From NCBI RefSeq assembly GCF_016097555.1, contig NC_054706.1, positions 75,672,218 through 75,736,217 on the forward strand: a stretch of DNA of 64,000 nucleotides, given 5' to 3'. The position numbers and the translations under genes are program-made. This document shows positions 1 through 11,455 of the stretch, piece after piece. Position 1 is the first letter of the stretch, and each line of letters starts with the position of its first letter. The notes below the pieces were generated by a model. The model had not been told where the DNA came from. It worked only from the letters and a program-made list of their open reading frames with translations, and did not search any database. The stretch comes from Gigantopelta aegis. Taxonomy: Eukaryota; Mollusca; Gastropoda; Neomphalida; Peltospiridae.

Positions 1-1499
1 ACTACTTATTTAAATGTAATTATTTTATGAATAAACGCAAAGGTTTATAAAGCCATATTATTATAAAAAACCTAGCACTCTTAAATTCAAAGAACTGTTT
101 AATTGTAATAGAATAAGCACTCTCCGTAAATTGTCAAAATTAATCTCTGAAATTACAAGTAAATTTAGTAAACCATAGATAAACATCTTCAATATCATTT
201 TATACTTTTAAAAGTACTGACTTACAAAAATTGATCTGCTTTATTTAAATGTTCTGTCACCATGTGTCTTCTTTTAAAAAATGTGTATATAGCTATTTTG
301 AATTATGTCTTTATATATTCTATGAAGAACTCCTGTTGCCATCTTGTCACTGTAAATAACTATTGTAAAATATGTCCTCATATGCTGTCGTTTGACGGCC
401 TGGGTGAATCTAAATAAAGTTTGAAAGAAACGTTTTAAGACGCTGATGGGAACACCACTTCAAAATGCTGACCGATAAGCACAACCCCAAATGCGTCTAC
501 TGGATTCAAGTGGTATGCGATATAGGCACTATTGAGGACCATTTACAAAGTACGTATGTGTCGGCAGAGTGTCATCAGTTTGGTGAATTAGCAGAATTCG
601 TTGTATACGGTGCCAGAAGTGAAAGCAAACAAAGGTACACTTCGGTAGATATTCAGAGGTCCACATACTTCACTCGTTTTTCACCATCTCTGTATTTATT
701 ATAGTATGTCACACGTAACAAAGTCCACGTACTTCTGTAAAACTGCTGTATTTCCCCGCCTCACTTTCTCTTTATCTTAAATGCATAAGCATATTTTGCT
801 TGTCACAAGAAAGTTGATCTAAATGCTTTAAAAACATGAAAACACAGTATTCAAAGAAACAAAACAGTCAAGTTTGACTATTTGCTATTCTGGTTGTCGA
901 GATGTTAACTATTTTCATTTTTCTTCCGAGAATTCAGCATGTCCTTTATTGAAAAAATACGTGAATATGAAGTTGCTTGGCTATTATGGTTAAACAATGT
1001 AGACAAAAAATCTTCATATTAATATTCCACAGGAGGAGTTGGGCACAAGATCAAATATTGTGGTACAGTGGGGAGCTTGAGGGTGTATGTTAATTAAAGT
1101 TATGACGTTTAGCGAACGTACTCTGTATATGGTGTCTTGTGTCAGTAGACTGCTGATTAACATTGCCATAGATTGTATTGGCCCTCGCAGGCAAATTAAT
1201 TTCGATACCATGAATTTAAACGCTAGCAACCACCATACTTAAGCACAATCAGTTGATACACTGCTAGGCTACTCTTGATATCGGTATACCGTAACCTGAA
1301 CAGAAAAAAGGTAATGGCAGGACACATGTACAGTACACGTCAGTGTTTTAGATGTACTAATCAAAGACCCAGAACAACTCAACATTGATGTTTCCTAGAG
1401 TGCCCGATCTTTTTTCGATAAATTTTATTTGTGTTTGAGGCTTACAAAAACAATATAAAATGCCTTTCTTTTGAAAAGGAAGCATCATCTTCATTTTTA
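1..1499. other. AT-rich non-coding stretch, no gene recognised
   Basis: No protein family, tRNA or clear repeat was recognised here. A canonical AATAAA occurs near 411 on the plus strand after a TGTAAATA-rich stretch, so 1-430 could be the 3' end of a transcript entering from the left. An open frame at 465-637 is followed by a GT that could be a splice donor (AGCAAACAAAG/gtacac), but its translation resembles nothing I know. Confidence 0.3.
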
Positions 1500-1895
1500 C
1501 CGGCCTCGGTAGCGTCGTGGTTAGGCCATCGGTCTACAGGCTGGTAGGTACTGGGTTCAGATCCCAGTCGAGGCATGGGATTTTTAATCCAGATACCGAC
1601 TCCAAACCCTGAGTGAGTGCTCCGCAAGGCTCATTGGGTAGGTGTAAACCACTTGCACCGACCAGCGATCCATAACTGGTTCAACAAAGGCCATGGTTTG
1701 TGCTATCGTGCCTGTGGGAAGCGCAAATAAAACATCCCTTGCTGCCTGTCGTAAAAGAGTAGCCTATGTGGCGACAGCGGGTTTCCTCTTAAAAACATTG
1801 TCAGAATGACCATATGTTTGACGTCCAATAGCCGATGATACGATAAAAAATCAATGTGCTCTAGTGGCGTCGTTAAATAAAACAAACTTTACTTT
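1500..1895 (+). mobile_element. tRNA-derived SINE, family A (full length)
   Basis: The tRNA-like head begins CGGCCTCGGTAGCGTCGTGG (A box) and has a B box GGTTCAGATCCC at about 1554-1565. A body (GCCATGGTTTGTGCTATC, GTGGCGACAGCGGGTTTCCTC) and the tail GTGCTCTAGTGGCGTCGTTA follow. A near-identical copy lies at 25209-25610. The body and tail are shared with the other SINE families in the window although the heads differ. No clean target duplication was resolved for this copy. Confidence 0.85.
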
Positions 1896-2159
1896 TTATT
1901 ACCTTTATTTGACGGAATTAAGTCCAGTATTAAATGAATGACAACTATTCTATATATAGTTTATTGCATTAAGTATTACTAAACACTTATAGTAAAGCAT
2001 AAATATATTTCAATAATTCAGTGACGGCTGCAGGTTTGTGATGAGAGGTTGCAACATGAAAAATGCCTTTGCAGCACTGTAAGTTAAAAAAACATACATT
2101 ATGTGTTGAAGAAAGCAATCTTACTTAACAAAAGTAAATAAATAAATAAAGGAACCTCC

Positions 2160-2420
2160 CCCCACCCCACCCCCAAAAAAAAATAAAAAATAAAACCCAA
2201 ACAAAAAACAAACAAAAGACCCACAAAAATACACACATACGCAAAAACAAACGAATAAACAAACAATAAGCAAACAACAGCCGACCAAGTTATTACATTT
2301 GTAACTACTAAACGAACTACCACCATCATATTTATTCGTTTAACACTGAATTTTAGAGTCATCGTGAAGTTTGGAGAGGGTGGGGGTGGGGGTGTCAGAT
2401 AAGATTTGCAACATCCTCCT
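2160..2420. repeat. Low-complexity A/C-rich and T/G-rich segment
   Basis: Runs of CCCCACC and A-rich AAACAAACAA sequence produce a long but compositionally trivial minus-strand open frame. No domain is visible. Confidence 0.5.
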
Positions 2421-2873
2421 CTAGGACAGGGTCCACACCAGAAAATCTGGTATATGTAAGTAGCTATAAACGTACTACACAAAGTTTCCTGCCATTTCAA
2501 AAACATACTGTATTTAAGATTTTGAGAAGTTCGATTTAATATTTGAAACGGTACGAACACTGTATTTGGTAGCTTTGAGTAACGGTATTTCTTATTTCGG
2601 TATAATTTAGTATACTGTTATATAAAATTACAAATATTAATATCTATTTTGCACTTTACGGTACCCATTATGTCAGTCATTATGTAATAATATGTCAGTA
2701 CCGTAACACTGTGTCAGTACCGTAGCGAAAAACAACATGTTACGGTACTGACGTTATGATACTGACTACAGTTTACAGAAATGACACTATTTACTTAAAC
2801 TGCATAGCGCTGGTACAGAGGAGTTTCGTGGTGCCTGTGGTGCATCATCAAATTATCACCAATCCTCCACCAA

Positions 2874-3103
2874 TCCAGCCAGTGCACCACGACTGGTATA
2901 TCAAAGGCCGTGGTGTGTGCTATCCTGTCTGTGGGATGGCGCATATAAAAGAGCCCTTGCTCCTAATCGAAAAGAGTAGCCCATGAAGTGGCGACAGCGG
3001 GTTTCTCTCTCAATATCTGTGTGGTCCTTAACCATATGTCCGACGCCATATAACCGTAAATAAAATGTGTTGAGTGCGTCGTTAAATAAAACATTTCCTT
3101 CCT
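2874..3103 (+). mobile_element. 5'-truncated SINE, family C (GTTGAGTGCGTCG tail), with target duplication
   Basis: The body runs from CCAGCCAGTGCACCACGACT to the tail ATGTGTTGAGTGCGTCGTTA followed by AACATTTCCTTCC. The tRNA head is missing. An exact 11-bp direct repeat, TCCTCCACCAA, flanks it at 2863-2873 and 3104-3114, so it inserted already truncated, as incomplete target-primed reverse transcription would produce. Confidence 0.9.
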
Positions 3104-3114
3104 TCCTCCACCAA

Positions 3115-4650
3115 AAGGGTTGCACTCCTCAATAGCATCATCTGCAAAATGCTCTCTTGGTTGTCCCCAGATTCGGATGTGTTCATCGGCAGTCTCGAGA
3201 CAGACCTGAGACTCGACAGTGAACATGACAGTAGTCGAGCACGAATCCGCCTCACGTGTCTTTTAGACTAGGATTGTTGTGTTGACTACATTACGAGTTA
3301 TTGTTGTTAAACGCGTCATCAGCTTAATTTGAAGAGTATAATTTAGGTTCGTATTGAAAGGTATACTGAAATACACTTTCTAATTTAAACAATATTAGAG
3401 AAAAACAACCCCCACAACAATCTGGTCTATTTTCTTTATTGTTATGTTCTAACTTGTCATGCCATCAAGTGGTTGCTTGGTATCATATCATATCATACGG
3501 ATCAACATTTGATCTCTTGCTGTATCTGCTGCCTAATATAAAACATACACGTCTATACTTACTTATAAGTAGTTCACGTGTTTATATCCAATTGAGGTTT
3601 AAGCACGCTGTCCTGGGGACACAGTCCAGCAGCCTGGATTGCCTCTTCAGGACAGAACGTCTATCCTGCCGACAAGAGCACTTTATACCAACACTACCAG
3701 ATACATAATATGGTTGAAACGGGTGAAATATCAGTTTCAAAGAATAACCAATAATTGCATTAATATGTGTTTTTTTAATGTATATAAAACAATTCGAAAA
3801 TAGCATTACGTTAATTTGACATATACCTGCATGAGTTAAGTAACCTGAACAATGGAATGTGGTAAAATGAGGGAACTTGTCGTGTTTACACCGTCTCAAG
3901 TGGCCCGTTCTACCAGCAGTAAAATGTTAATCTTTAGCTTTGGGCAAAACCCGCTTCGATGGCGTGTGGTTAGTAAACGTTTGTAAAACATCGCTATCTG
4001 GTTCCAACCTGCAGCACTTTCTGTCAATCGAACTATCTCTGGAATACGCACTAAAGAGTGTGAATGGAAAGGTTGTTAGAAATTTTGCCAGTGTGGCGGT
4101 TCCACAAAATACTTTACGGTGTGGAGGGGGGAGATCAGTGGGAAAAGGGCACATCGACCTATTCGTCAAAAGAGCATCTGAATGGGGAAAAAGGGGGGTA
4201 CATGAATATTTGTAGGGACGGGTTCCCCTGATCCCCTTGGATCCGCCTCTGTGCCATATCGCATATCTGCAGCTGTGTAATGCGATTGTGCAATAGGTAA
4301 GTAGTGCCCATACTTGCAGCCACGTGTTTGAAGTTGAGTAGATGTAAGGAAGTTAAACCTCTATTCAACCCATTCAGAGAACAGATTTACACAATGATGT
4401 AGCGAGGGGTACGATATCACAATATAGAGATTTTCTTTGGAGCGAGAGGCATCATGTTTTATTACCACCATTCCCGACCCCGCACACAATCACTACGCCA
4501 TTCATAGTAGGTACTATTTTATAACCTTTGACGTGTAATGTGGTCTTAGTGCAAACAGTATCATTTTGTGTACTGGTTGTGCATGTACATTGGAAGTTAG
4601 AAGCAAAAGCGTACATCCATGTGCTCTTTCAATATAATTAAATGCAAGGT
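3115..4650. other. Non-coding stretch, no gene recognised
   Basis: Nothing was identified apart from a possible eroded hAT-like MITE end, GGATCCGCCTCTG, near 4240-4252, resembling the ends of the repeats at 16710 and 58921. Open frames here have no recognisable product. Confidence 0.3.
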
Positions 4651-4653
4651 GAC

Positions 4654-4655
<2 letters not shown>

Positions 4656-4714
<59 letters not shown>
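4656..4714. repeat. (CT)n microsatellite
   Basis: About 29 CT dinucleotides immediately left of the MITE at 4730. The Ser-Leu and Arg-Glu repeat open frames across it are artefacts of the dinucleotide. Confidence 0.95.
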
Positions 4715-4717
<3 letters not shown>

Positions 4718-4729
4718 TTTGTCTCCATA

Positions 4730-5042
4730 AGCCTACGACAAGGGGCGGGGATGGAGGGCACTGCCCCTCCCCCCTCCCAGTTCTGGAAAAAATCCTCAAA
4801 TTCGGGCAAAAACAATAGACAAAATTCGGGGGAAATAAGCTTTTCACCATGTATTTCCATTATTCTACCTTCAACATTAGATGTAATCCATGTAAAAATG
4901 CGTGGTGATTCATTTGTAACAATATATAGCTCTCTGGCAGTAATGCTAATATGAATAAACGTTGTAATCCATGTTCGGGCACTTTTGATTAATTCGGGCA
5001 AAAATCGGCCTGCTCCCATACAAAAATGGGAGCCCATACGCT
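4730..5042 (+). mobile_element. MITE-like repeat with GCGTACG-type ends, copy 1
   Basis: The left end AGCCTACGACAAGGGGCGGG and the right end GGGAGCCCATACGCT form imperfect terminal inverted repeats. Shared internal landmarks are AATCCTCAAATTCGGGCAAA, TATTTCCATTATTCTACC, GTAAAAATGCG and TTAATTCGG. Two further copies are at 9746-10023 (inverted) and 58505-58809. CT/GT microsatellite flanks both sides. It is probably a non-autonomous DNA transposon; its superfamily is unknown. Confidence 0.7.
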
Positions 5043-5087
5043 TGTGTCTGTGTCTGTTTCTCTCTGTGTCTGTCTGTCTGTCTGTCT

Positions 5088-5158
<71 letters not shown>
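5043..5158. repeat. Compound (GTCT)n(CT)n microsatellite
   Basis: GTCT repeats pass into about 34 CT units and end in CTCTCGACC followed by ATATATG. The same exit sequence follows the CT tract ending at 8222, so the tract may belong to a dispersed repeat rather than being independent. Confidence 0.9.
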
Positions 5159-5159
<1 letters not shown>

Positions 5160-6510
5160 ACCTCACGATATATGTATAACTTAAGTAGGCTGATGCCTTG
5201 TTTTATCAGTGTTGCAAGAACAGATTAGTATTATGACTGTTTGGTATTATTGTTGACTGGTGTACAATGTCGCGGTGTTTATGATTGTTAACATACAACA
5301 TTTGATATAAATGTACATTCTTTTCGAATTGTATAAACATGTCAACTTAATACATTAACTGGTGGAAATTTTATATTTAAAAAAAAAATCTAAAATACAA
5401 TAAAACAAACTGAAAGCATTCCGGATATTGGAATGAAATATGAACTGGTTTTAAGTCCTCAAAGCGCTACAGAATGCCAGGAATCGGTCCAGCGCCTTAG
5501 AACCAACCCTGGCACTAATGCCACACAAGAGCAGTACTAATATTGGAACTGGCGGAATTAATTAATAAGAGGGGTGTTAAGTGAATTAGGACCTATTACC
5601 ACCAGTTTTCAACAGTGACACATCTCGGGTTACGTGCTTCTATTACCATTTTCTTTAGTTTCGCCTAAAGCGCTGTGTGACATGGAGAACTGTGTTTTAG
5701 AAGCCCTATTGATGTTCCCTAATGCATTTGGTTCGAGTGCTGTACGAATGTTTGCACAGCGCGACAGATAGTTGGTAGGAGTATTCACAGCTAGTTTCTC
5801 TTTAATCGCGGCATTATTTCCATGTTTCGTCAGTGTTCAGCTCCGTGACCGCACGCCACTTCATAACCGGAGTCCCTTAATTTGTCCTAACTTTAAATAT
5901 TCTGATTTAATTTCTTTCTCAAATATAAAAATAAAATATAAATGGAAATTAAAGAGACAGGTCATTGACCTTTTTTGACACAATAATAACAAGGCGCTTA
6001 GCTAGCGAATCCTCCGTAAGCCTGCGCGTAACATAAAATAAAATCAAGTTTTTCTCTTTTTTTCTTTCTTTTTTTTGTTTTGTTTCAGGGTTTTTTCTCT
6101 GTTGTTTTTTTCTCTCTTTTTTCCCCTCGTTTTTTGGCGTTGTTATTTTTGGGTGGGATGGGTGGGGTGGGGGTGGGATGGGTGGGTGGGGTTGGGTAAT
6201 TTGTATTGTTTTCTTGGTTGTTGTTATTATTTTGTTTTATTTTGTTTTATTTTCTTCATTTGCTGTTTTCAGCTTGAAAACAAGTGACGTTGACTTGGTT
6301 TTAGTAATTCACGTGGGAAATCAAAACAGATCTTAGTCTCAGTTATGATATTAAATAGTTTGTGTTCGTTCGATATTACTTGTTTAACCTATACCCGAAA
6401 GAAACATTTCATCGCTGACTAGCTGTAGGCGTTTAACATTTGCTATGTTGACGCTTAGTCTAGACCAACGAGCCACATAGTCTGCACCTTGTTGTCAGCA
6501 TATCGTTATT
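5159..6510. other. Non-coding stretch, no gene recognised
   Basis: Contains T-rich and GGTGGG-rich low-complexity sequence at about 6050-6210. No gene or repeat family was recognised. Confidence 0.35.
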
Positions 6511-6530
6511 TTACATTAATAGAGATTTAT

Positions 6531-6832
6531 GAGGCGGGATATAGCCCTGTGGTAAAGCGCCCGCCTGATGCGCGGTCAGTCTAGAATCGATCCCCGTCGG
6601 TGGGCCCATTGAGCTATTTCTCGTTCCAGCCAGTGCACCACAACTGGTATATCAAAGGCTGTAGTATGTGCTATCCTGTATGTAGGATGGTGCATATAAA
6701 AGGTACCTTGCTAATAGAAACATATATCGGGTTTCCTAAAACTATTTGTCAAATTTACCAAATGTTTCACATCTGAAAGCTGCTAATAAAACAATCAATG
6801 TGCTCTAGTGGTGTCGTTAAGCAAAACAAACT
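6531..6832 (+). mobile_element. tRNA-derived SINE, family B, with target duplication
   Basis: The head GATATAGCCCTGTGGTAAAG with B box GAATCGATCCCC is followed by the common SINE body and the tail GTGCTCTAGTGGTGTCGTTA. A 10-bp direct repeat, TTAATAGAGA, lies at 6516-6525 and 6833-6842. Confidence 0.9.
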
Positions 6833-7108
6833 TTAATAGAGACCTCCACCGTTGTGAGATATAGATAAGCAGGGGGACAAAATGTTGTTGTTTTTGTTTT
6901 GTAAGGACCCAAGTCTACCTAGGCTGGAATTGTCTAATCTATACCTCACAAAGTTACAAAAACAAAACATTTGTAAATAAAATGTAATCATTAATTTTTA
7001 CGCGCAATATATATATTACTAACTAAAACAAAATGAATAACAAATAAAATGAAATAATCAATTAACTACTTCATCATACTCTTCATTAACATATATATCG
7101 TTATTAAT

Positions 7109-7109
<1 letters not shown>

Positions 7110-7179
<70 letters not shown>
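7110..7179. repeat. (TA)n microsatellite
   Basis: About 35 uninterrupted TA units. Confidence 0.95.
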
Positions 7180-7182
<3 letters not shown>

Positions 7183-7387
7183 TTAAAAAGAATACATGAA
7201 TAGGCAACTTGGCGAATAAATCGAGTTTAAAAGTAGTCTCATAACGGCGAAGACTATGTATTTATCGTCTAGCCCTAGGGTCAGACAGATTTATTTAGCC
7301 CAGTGCAAAATCTGGCTAATTTAGTCCTGTGGGCAAGAAGTACTGTTCTACAATCACGATATCAAATACCACCGACGTTGTAATAGC

Positions 7388-7620
7388 TGGGCGATGGGTT
7401 GTTGATCAGTGACAGAGCGTTTTACACTGATGCAATGCAGGATCGATCCCTCTTCATGGACCCGGGCTTTTTACTGTCTCAACCACTGCCCAGCAGCCCT
7501 TCGATTGGTAAACCAAAGGTCATGGAATGTACTGTGTTGCTCACGAGAACGTATATATTAAAGTTATCTTGCTGCTTTTCGGTAGCAGGTGATTGTGTTG
7601 CAGTGGGTATCCTCTGTTTT
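7388..7620 (+). mobile_element. Diverged SINE, family B-like
   Basis: The head (CAGTGACAGAGCG, then GGATCGATCCC) and body landmarks (AAACCAAAGGTCATGGAATGT, a TCTTGCTGC stretch and a GGGTATCCTCT stretch) follow the order seen in intact SINE copies but are heavily mutated. The tail passes into a TCTCTGTATC-rich simple repeat. Confidence 0.5.
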
Positions 7621-7806
7621 TCTTTCTCTTTGACTGTTTGTTTCTCTGACTTTGTATCTCTTTATCTCTGTATCTCTCTCCGTGTCCCTCTCTCTCTGTA
7701 TCTATCTCTGTATCCCTGTCTGTATCTCTGTATATCTGTATGTATATCTATATATTGTATGTATGTCGAGGTTGACTGTTACATACATAGATATTAACGC
7801 ACTGGC

Positions 7807-7945
7807 ACAGGGGATAATTAAATCCTTTCTGGCCTCACAAAATGTCCCATGCCGTTGCTGGGACTCGAACCTATGGCACCGAATCATTCGCAAATTGCAG
7901 ACTAACCACGATGCGTCCTGAGCTATCCAGACATCCATAAAAAGG
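7807..7945 (-). mobile_element. tRNA-headed SINE fragment with a different head
   Basis: On the minus strand, TAGCTCAGGACGCATCGTGG resembles an A box and GGTTCGAGTCCCAGCAACGG carries a B box (7858-7871). The cloverleaf does not close, so this is a tRNA-derived repeat head and not a tRNA gene. Confidence 0.6.
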
Positions 7946-8087
7946 ATGCTGTTTAACTCAACCACATGCATGGGGCCTATAGTCCACACGGTCGATTCCG
8001 CTTACGTGCATAACACAGTGGGCAGACCTGGCACTGGCTAGTATGTATTCATGTATGAATATCCATATATTGTATATATGTCGAGGT

Positions 8088-8141
8088 ATGTATGTATGTA
8101 TGTATGTATGTCTGTCTGTCTGTCTGTCTGTCTCTGGCTGG

Positions 8142-8222
<81 letters not shown>
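8088..8222. repeat. Compound (GTAT)n(GTCT)n(CT)n microsatellite
   Basis: GTAT units, then GTCT units with a GGCTGGCT interruption, then about 36 CT units ending CTCTCGACC. The 27 bp leading into it at 8061 (ATATTGTATATATGTCGAGG) recur at about 7742-7768 with two changes, indicating a local duplication. Confidence 0.9.
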
Positions 8223-8223
<1 letters not shown>

Positions 8224-8345
8224 ACCGAAATATATGAGACAGCAAACAGTGGTACATTATTTGAAGTATTATATACATACTGCGGTGTCGTTAACCAAAC
8301 ACTCATGTCTGTCATTTCCTTTGTAATAGTCGATTCACCGGTGGG

Positions 8346-8580
8346 TGCGGGACGTAGCCCAGTGGTAAAGCGCTCCCCTGATGCGCGGTTTGTCTAGAAT
8401 CGATCCCCGCCAGTCATTCCAGCCAGTGCCTTACAAATGCTGTGGTATGTAGGATGGTGCATATAATAGATACCTTGTAAAAATGTAGTGGGTTTCCTTT
8501 CTACGACTATAGGTAAGAATTACCAAATGTTTGGCATCCAAAAGCCGATGATTAATAAATCAATGTGCTCTAGTGCTGTT
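8346..8580 (+). mobile_element. tRNA-derived SINE, family B
   Basis: The head GTGCGGGACGTAGCCCAGTG and TAAAGCGCTC with B box GAATCGATCCCC, a shortened body and the tail CAATGTGCTCTAGTGCTG. It is degraded internally and its 3' end is incomplete. Confidence 0.85.
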
Positions 8581-8589
8581 AGAGATGAC

Positions 8590-9620
8590 ACTTTACATTC
8601 TTCAGTTCCGTCGGGGTCTTGCTTGAGTCAAAATGAAAACTGTTATTCAATTACCATGTTTGCAAGTAAAACGGGCACAGCAACCAAATCCAGTTTGTGA
8701 GTATCCTGTGACTGCTCCGCCGGCTGATCTTTCCACACAGGTATTTCTGGGGCTACCTGTCGGCTTTATCACCGACAAGGCCAAGCCATCTGATAAAACA
8801 ACTGATTGTTACGTTGTCTCGTTAAAACAAGGTGTTTTACTGCCGCGACACTCACCGGCCTGTCACCGATACGCTAAGTGGAGGAATTCCTACACAGACG
8901 CATGCCCAACCTCCCCATATATCACGATCCTAACTAGAACCTACACACGCAAGCTGAAACCCAATACAGTAGAAATGGGCTGCAGTAATCTTTTAAAGTT
9001 TTAATCTAGCGGAAATAATATTCATTCTCCTCACCTAGTTAGCATAGGTAGGGTTTTTTCTTCTTCTTCTTGTTCTGTTTCTTTTCTTTGCGGCTGACGA
9101 CGGTTATCGCAATGAATTCATTACATTGTAATGAGAGGACGGTCCTGCCCGGCAGATGGTTGGCCACCGTCATTGACGGTGATCGGTGTAACTGTCGTCT
9201 CGGTGGTGCGCTACGGATTCCGTACAGAAGGGAGTACTCATTTCGCAGATGGCATATCGAGATAAGGGCGATTAGTTTATCCCGGATGACCGCTAAATAA
9301 GATGTTTATTAAATAAATCACCAACACCAAGAAAACATTTAAAGAAGCGGCTAGGGTAAGGGCAGACCCAAGGGAGGAAAACTGGGGTGGGGGTCCCGAT
9401 CAGACTGTAAAGGGTGCGTCACATGTTGATGGCGTGCAATCATCTGAAGGAAACTAGATATATATATAGAAGAAGAAATGTGATTCTGAACTTTTGTTGC
9501 AATTTCTTCGTGATATTGAATTTTATTCTAAATTTTAATTTTACTAATCTGTGATATTTGTATTTTTCGCACAGTGTTTGCTTGAAGTTTTATATTAATG
9601 GTAATCATCACTTCATTTAC
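8590..9620. other. Unassigned sequence, GC-richer than its surroundings
   Basis: A 123-codon open frame starts at 8633, but its product is not recognised and nothing supports coding. 9090-9300 is GC-richer and holds the palindrome TCATTACATTGTAATGA at about 9115-9131. It may be single-copy regulatory DNA; no repeat was identified. Confidence 0.3.
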
Positions 9621-9621
9621 T

Positions 9622-9690
9622 ATAGTTTGATACCCAATAGCCGATGTATATTTTGTGCTGGGGTGTCGTTGAACATTCATTCATTCATTC
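9622..9690 (+). mobile_element. SINE 3'-tail fragment
   Basis: Only the 3' end remains: CCCAATAGCCGATG, then TGTGCTGGGGTGTCGTTGAA followed by (CATT)n. Confidence 0.6.
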
Positions 9691-9745
9691 TGTTTCCCAT
9701 CCACCAAATGCTTGTTGTTTTAGCAATTATATTATTATTTCCATA

Positions 9746-10023
9746 GGAGTACGGATCTCATTTTTGTACGGGTGGGGGCCGATTCCCCCCCCCCCCCCCC
9801 CCGAATTAAACGAAAATACCCGAATGTTGATAACGTTATTTGCATTACTACCTATATCAATAAATGGTTACAAACGAATCACTACACATTTTACATGGAA
9901 TACAACTAACAGTGTGAGTAGAATGATGGAAATACGTGGTGAGAAGGTTTCAGACCAGCTCATGTTGCCTGAACGTCATCGTTTTTGTCCGAATTCGAAT
10001 ATTTCACCCCTCGTCTTGTACGC
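9746..10023 (-). mobile_element. MITE-like repeat with GCGTACG-type ends, copy 2
   Basis: This is the reverse complement of the repeat at 4730 and 58505: GAATTAAACGAAAATACCCG and TAGAATGATGGAAATACG match those copies in inverted form. The ends are GGAGTACGGATCTC and CTTGTACGC. It contains a C18 tract at 9786-9803. Confidence 0.65.
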
Positions 10024-10853
10024 TTATAATAATTTCCATTCACACAAACGCACCTTTGCCTTGAAACAGCCGTTAAATATATTTTAACGTTATTTTAAAA
10101 TAAAGTAAACAATCGTTGCCACTACTGCACCATTTGTGCACAGTCCACAGGGTATTCAAATCTGTAAAACAAACTTCCGGTAAACGGGTAAAGCTACAAA
10201 ATTTACTGATAGGCTTATACTAGTATATTATTTTCAGCAATCATAGTTTTTGTTCCTTTTTCGTTTTCTTCGTGTGTGTGCGTATGTGTAAAATGACAAG
10301 GGTAATGTTTTGCATTTAATGCATGAATACGAATGTTCCGTCATAAAATATAAAGACAGTGAAGGATTATCTGCTTGTACTATCCTACACCCACTCACGC
10401 ACCATTGAACGAACACACACACACACACACACATGGCTACATACATTCATACACAAACACGTATTAAATATAATGTTTCATATATGACATTTATCTCACC
10501 TAAAAAAATAATGAGAAAGTTACCCGGGCCCGGGGGGACACGTGACAAAGAGGGTTAGACAAATAATAATACACAATCCTTTGTGAGAGAGAACTCAATG
10601 AAATCTAGTAACATTCCTAAGCTCTTTATTGTTTTTCGTGACTCGTCTGACAGGTGATCATCAACAGCCTCCATTTGATGGGCGCCATTTTCTACAGCTG
10701 GTCCGCCGTAATGGCTCCAGTGTACCAAATCAGTTTCTATTGCCGATAATGTTAAAGTTTATTAACAAAACTGATATAAGCAGCGTATCAACACAACCAG
10801 GCAGTACACCAATAAATGTATGACACCGCACATTCAATCTGACTGCAAAAAAA
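10024..10853. other. Non-coding stretch with short (AC)n
   Basis: Holds a (CA)n tract at about 10412-10432 and the GC-rich run ACCCGGGCCCGGGGGG near 10522. No gene was recognised. Confidence 0.35.

Positions 10854-10911
<58 letters not shown>
10854..10911. repeat. (TG)n microsatellite
   Basis: About 28 TG units, followed at 10955-10968 by a G-run. Confidence 0.95.
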
Positions 10912-10913
<2 letters not shown>

Positions 10914-11016
10914 GCAAGCCTCGTTTTTGCTGAAATCGCAAGTCCATTTTACGGGGGGGGGGGGGGGGCTAGACTAGTTTGAGCCGCTTGTGTATACTGC
11001 ATAAATAACAACTGCA

Positions 11017-11027
11017 TAACAAATAAA

Positions 11028-11087
<60 letters not shown>

Positions 11088-11098
11088 TTTATTTGTTA
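11017..11098. repeat. Perfect palindrome centred on (TA)n
   Basis: TAACAAATAAATGC (11017-11030), (TA)n and GCATTTATTTGTTA (11085-11098) form a fully self-complementary 82-bp hairpin. It could be a tiny MITE or a cruciform-prone microsatellite that captured its flank in both orientations. Confidence 0.85.
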
Positions 11099-11455
11099 TA
11101 CTAATAACCACTCATACATATCACTACCAGTCAACTCTGCAGTTGGTTTTACACGACTCTTATACAAAGTTTTATATAATCGCAAAGGTCTGAACAGTTT
11201 CCTGGACACTACCAGGTTTATCCACGTTAGACGTGCATTTCATCATGAGAATACTACGTGAGTCGCGTTACCCATAAACCATATGATAATCATTACTAGG
11301 TCTCGTCTTTTGTAATACCTTTATCTGATTGGCGCAATAGAGATCACATGACAAGATAGGTCAATTTTTTTTTTTTTTTTTAAATCACGCGAGGGAGACG
11401 GCCTTTTTTAAAAACTCTTTTAACGGAATGTAACTCATGAATGCTAATTTTCCAG

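Noticed and set aside
2099-2560. 153-codon minus-strand open frame rich in Phe, Val and Cys
   Set aside because: Produced by low-complexity A/C-rich sequence; no domain, splice sites or codon pattern.
3927-4215. Opposed 80-91 codon frames as a gene
   Set aside because: Overlapping frames on both strands with no domain or splice evidence; a transposon end lies beside them.
4654-5166. Long Arg-Glu/Ser-Leu repeat open frames on both strands
   Set aside because: They are translations of (CT)n microsatellite; the same happens at 7958-8397 and 17305-17514.
8633-9004. 123-codon plus-strand frame as a small gene
   Set aside because: Product not recognised, starts beside a SINE and lacks supporting signals; recorded only as unassigned sequence.
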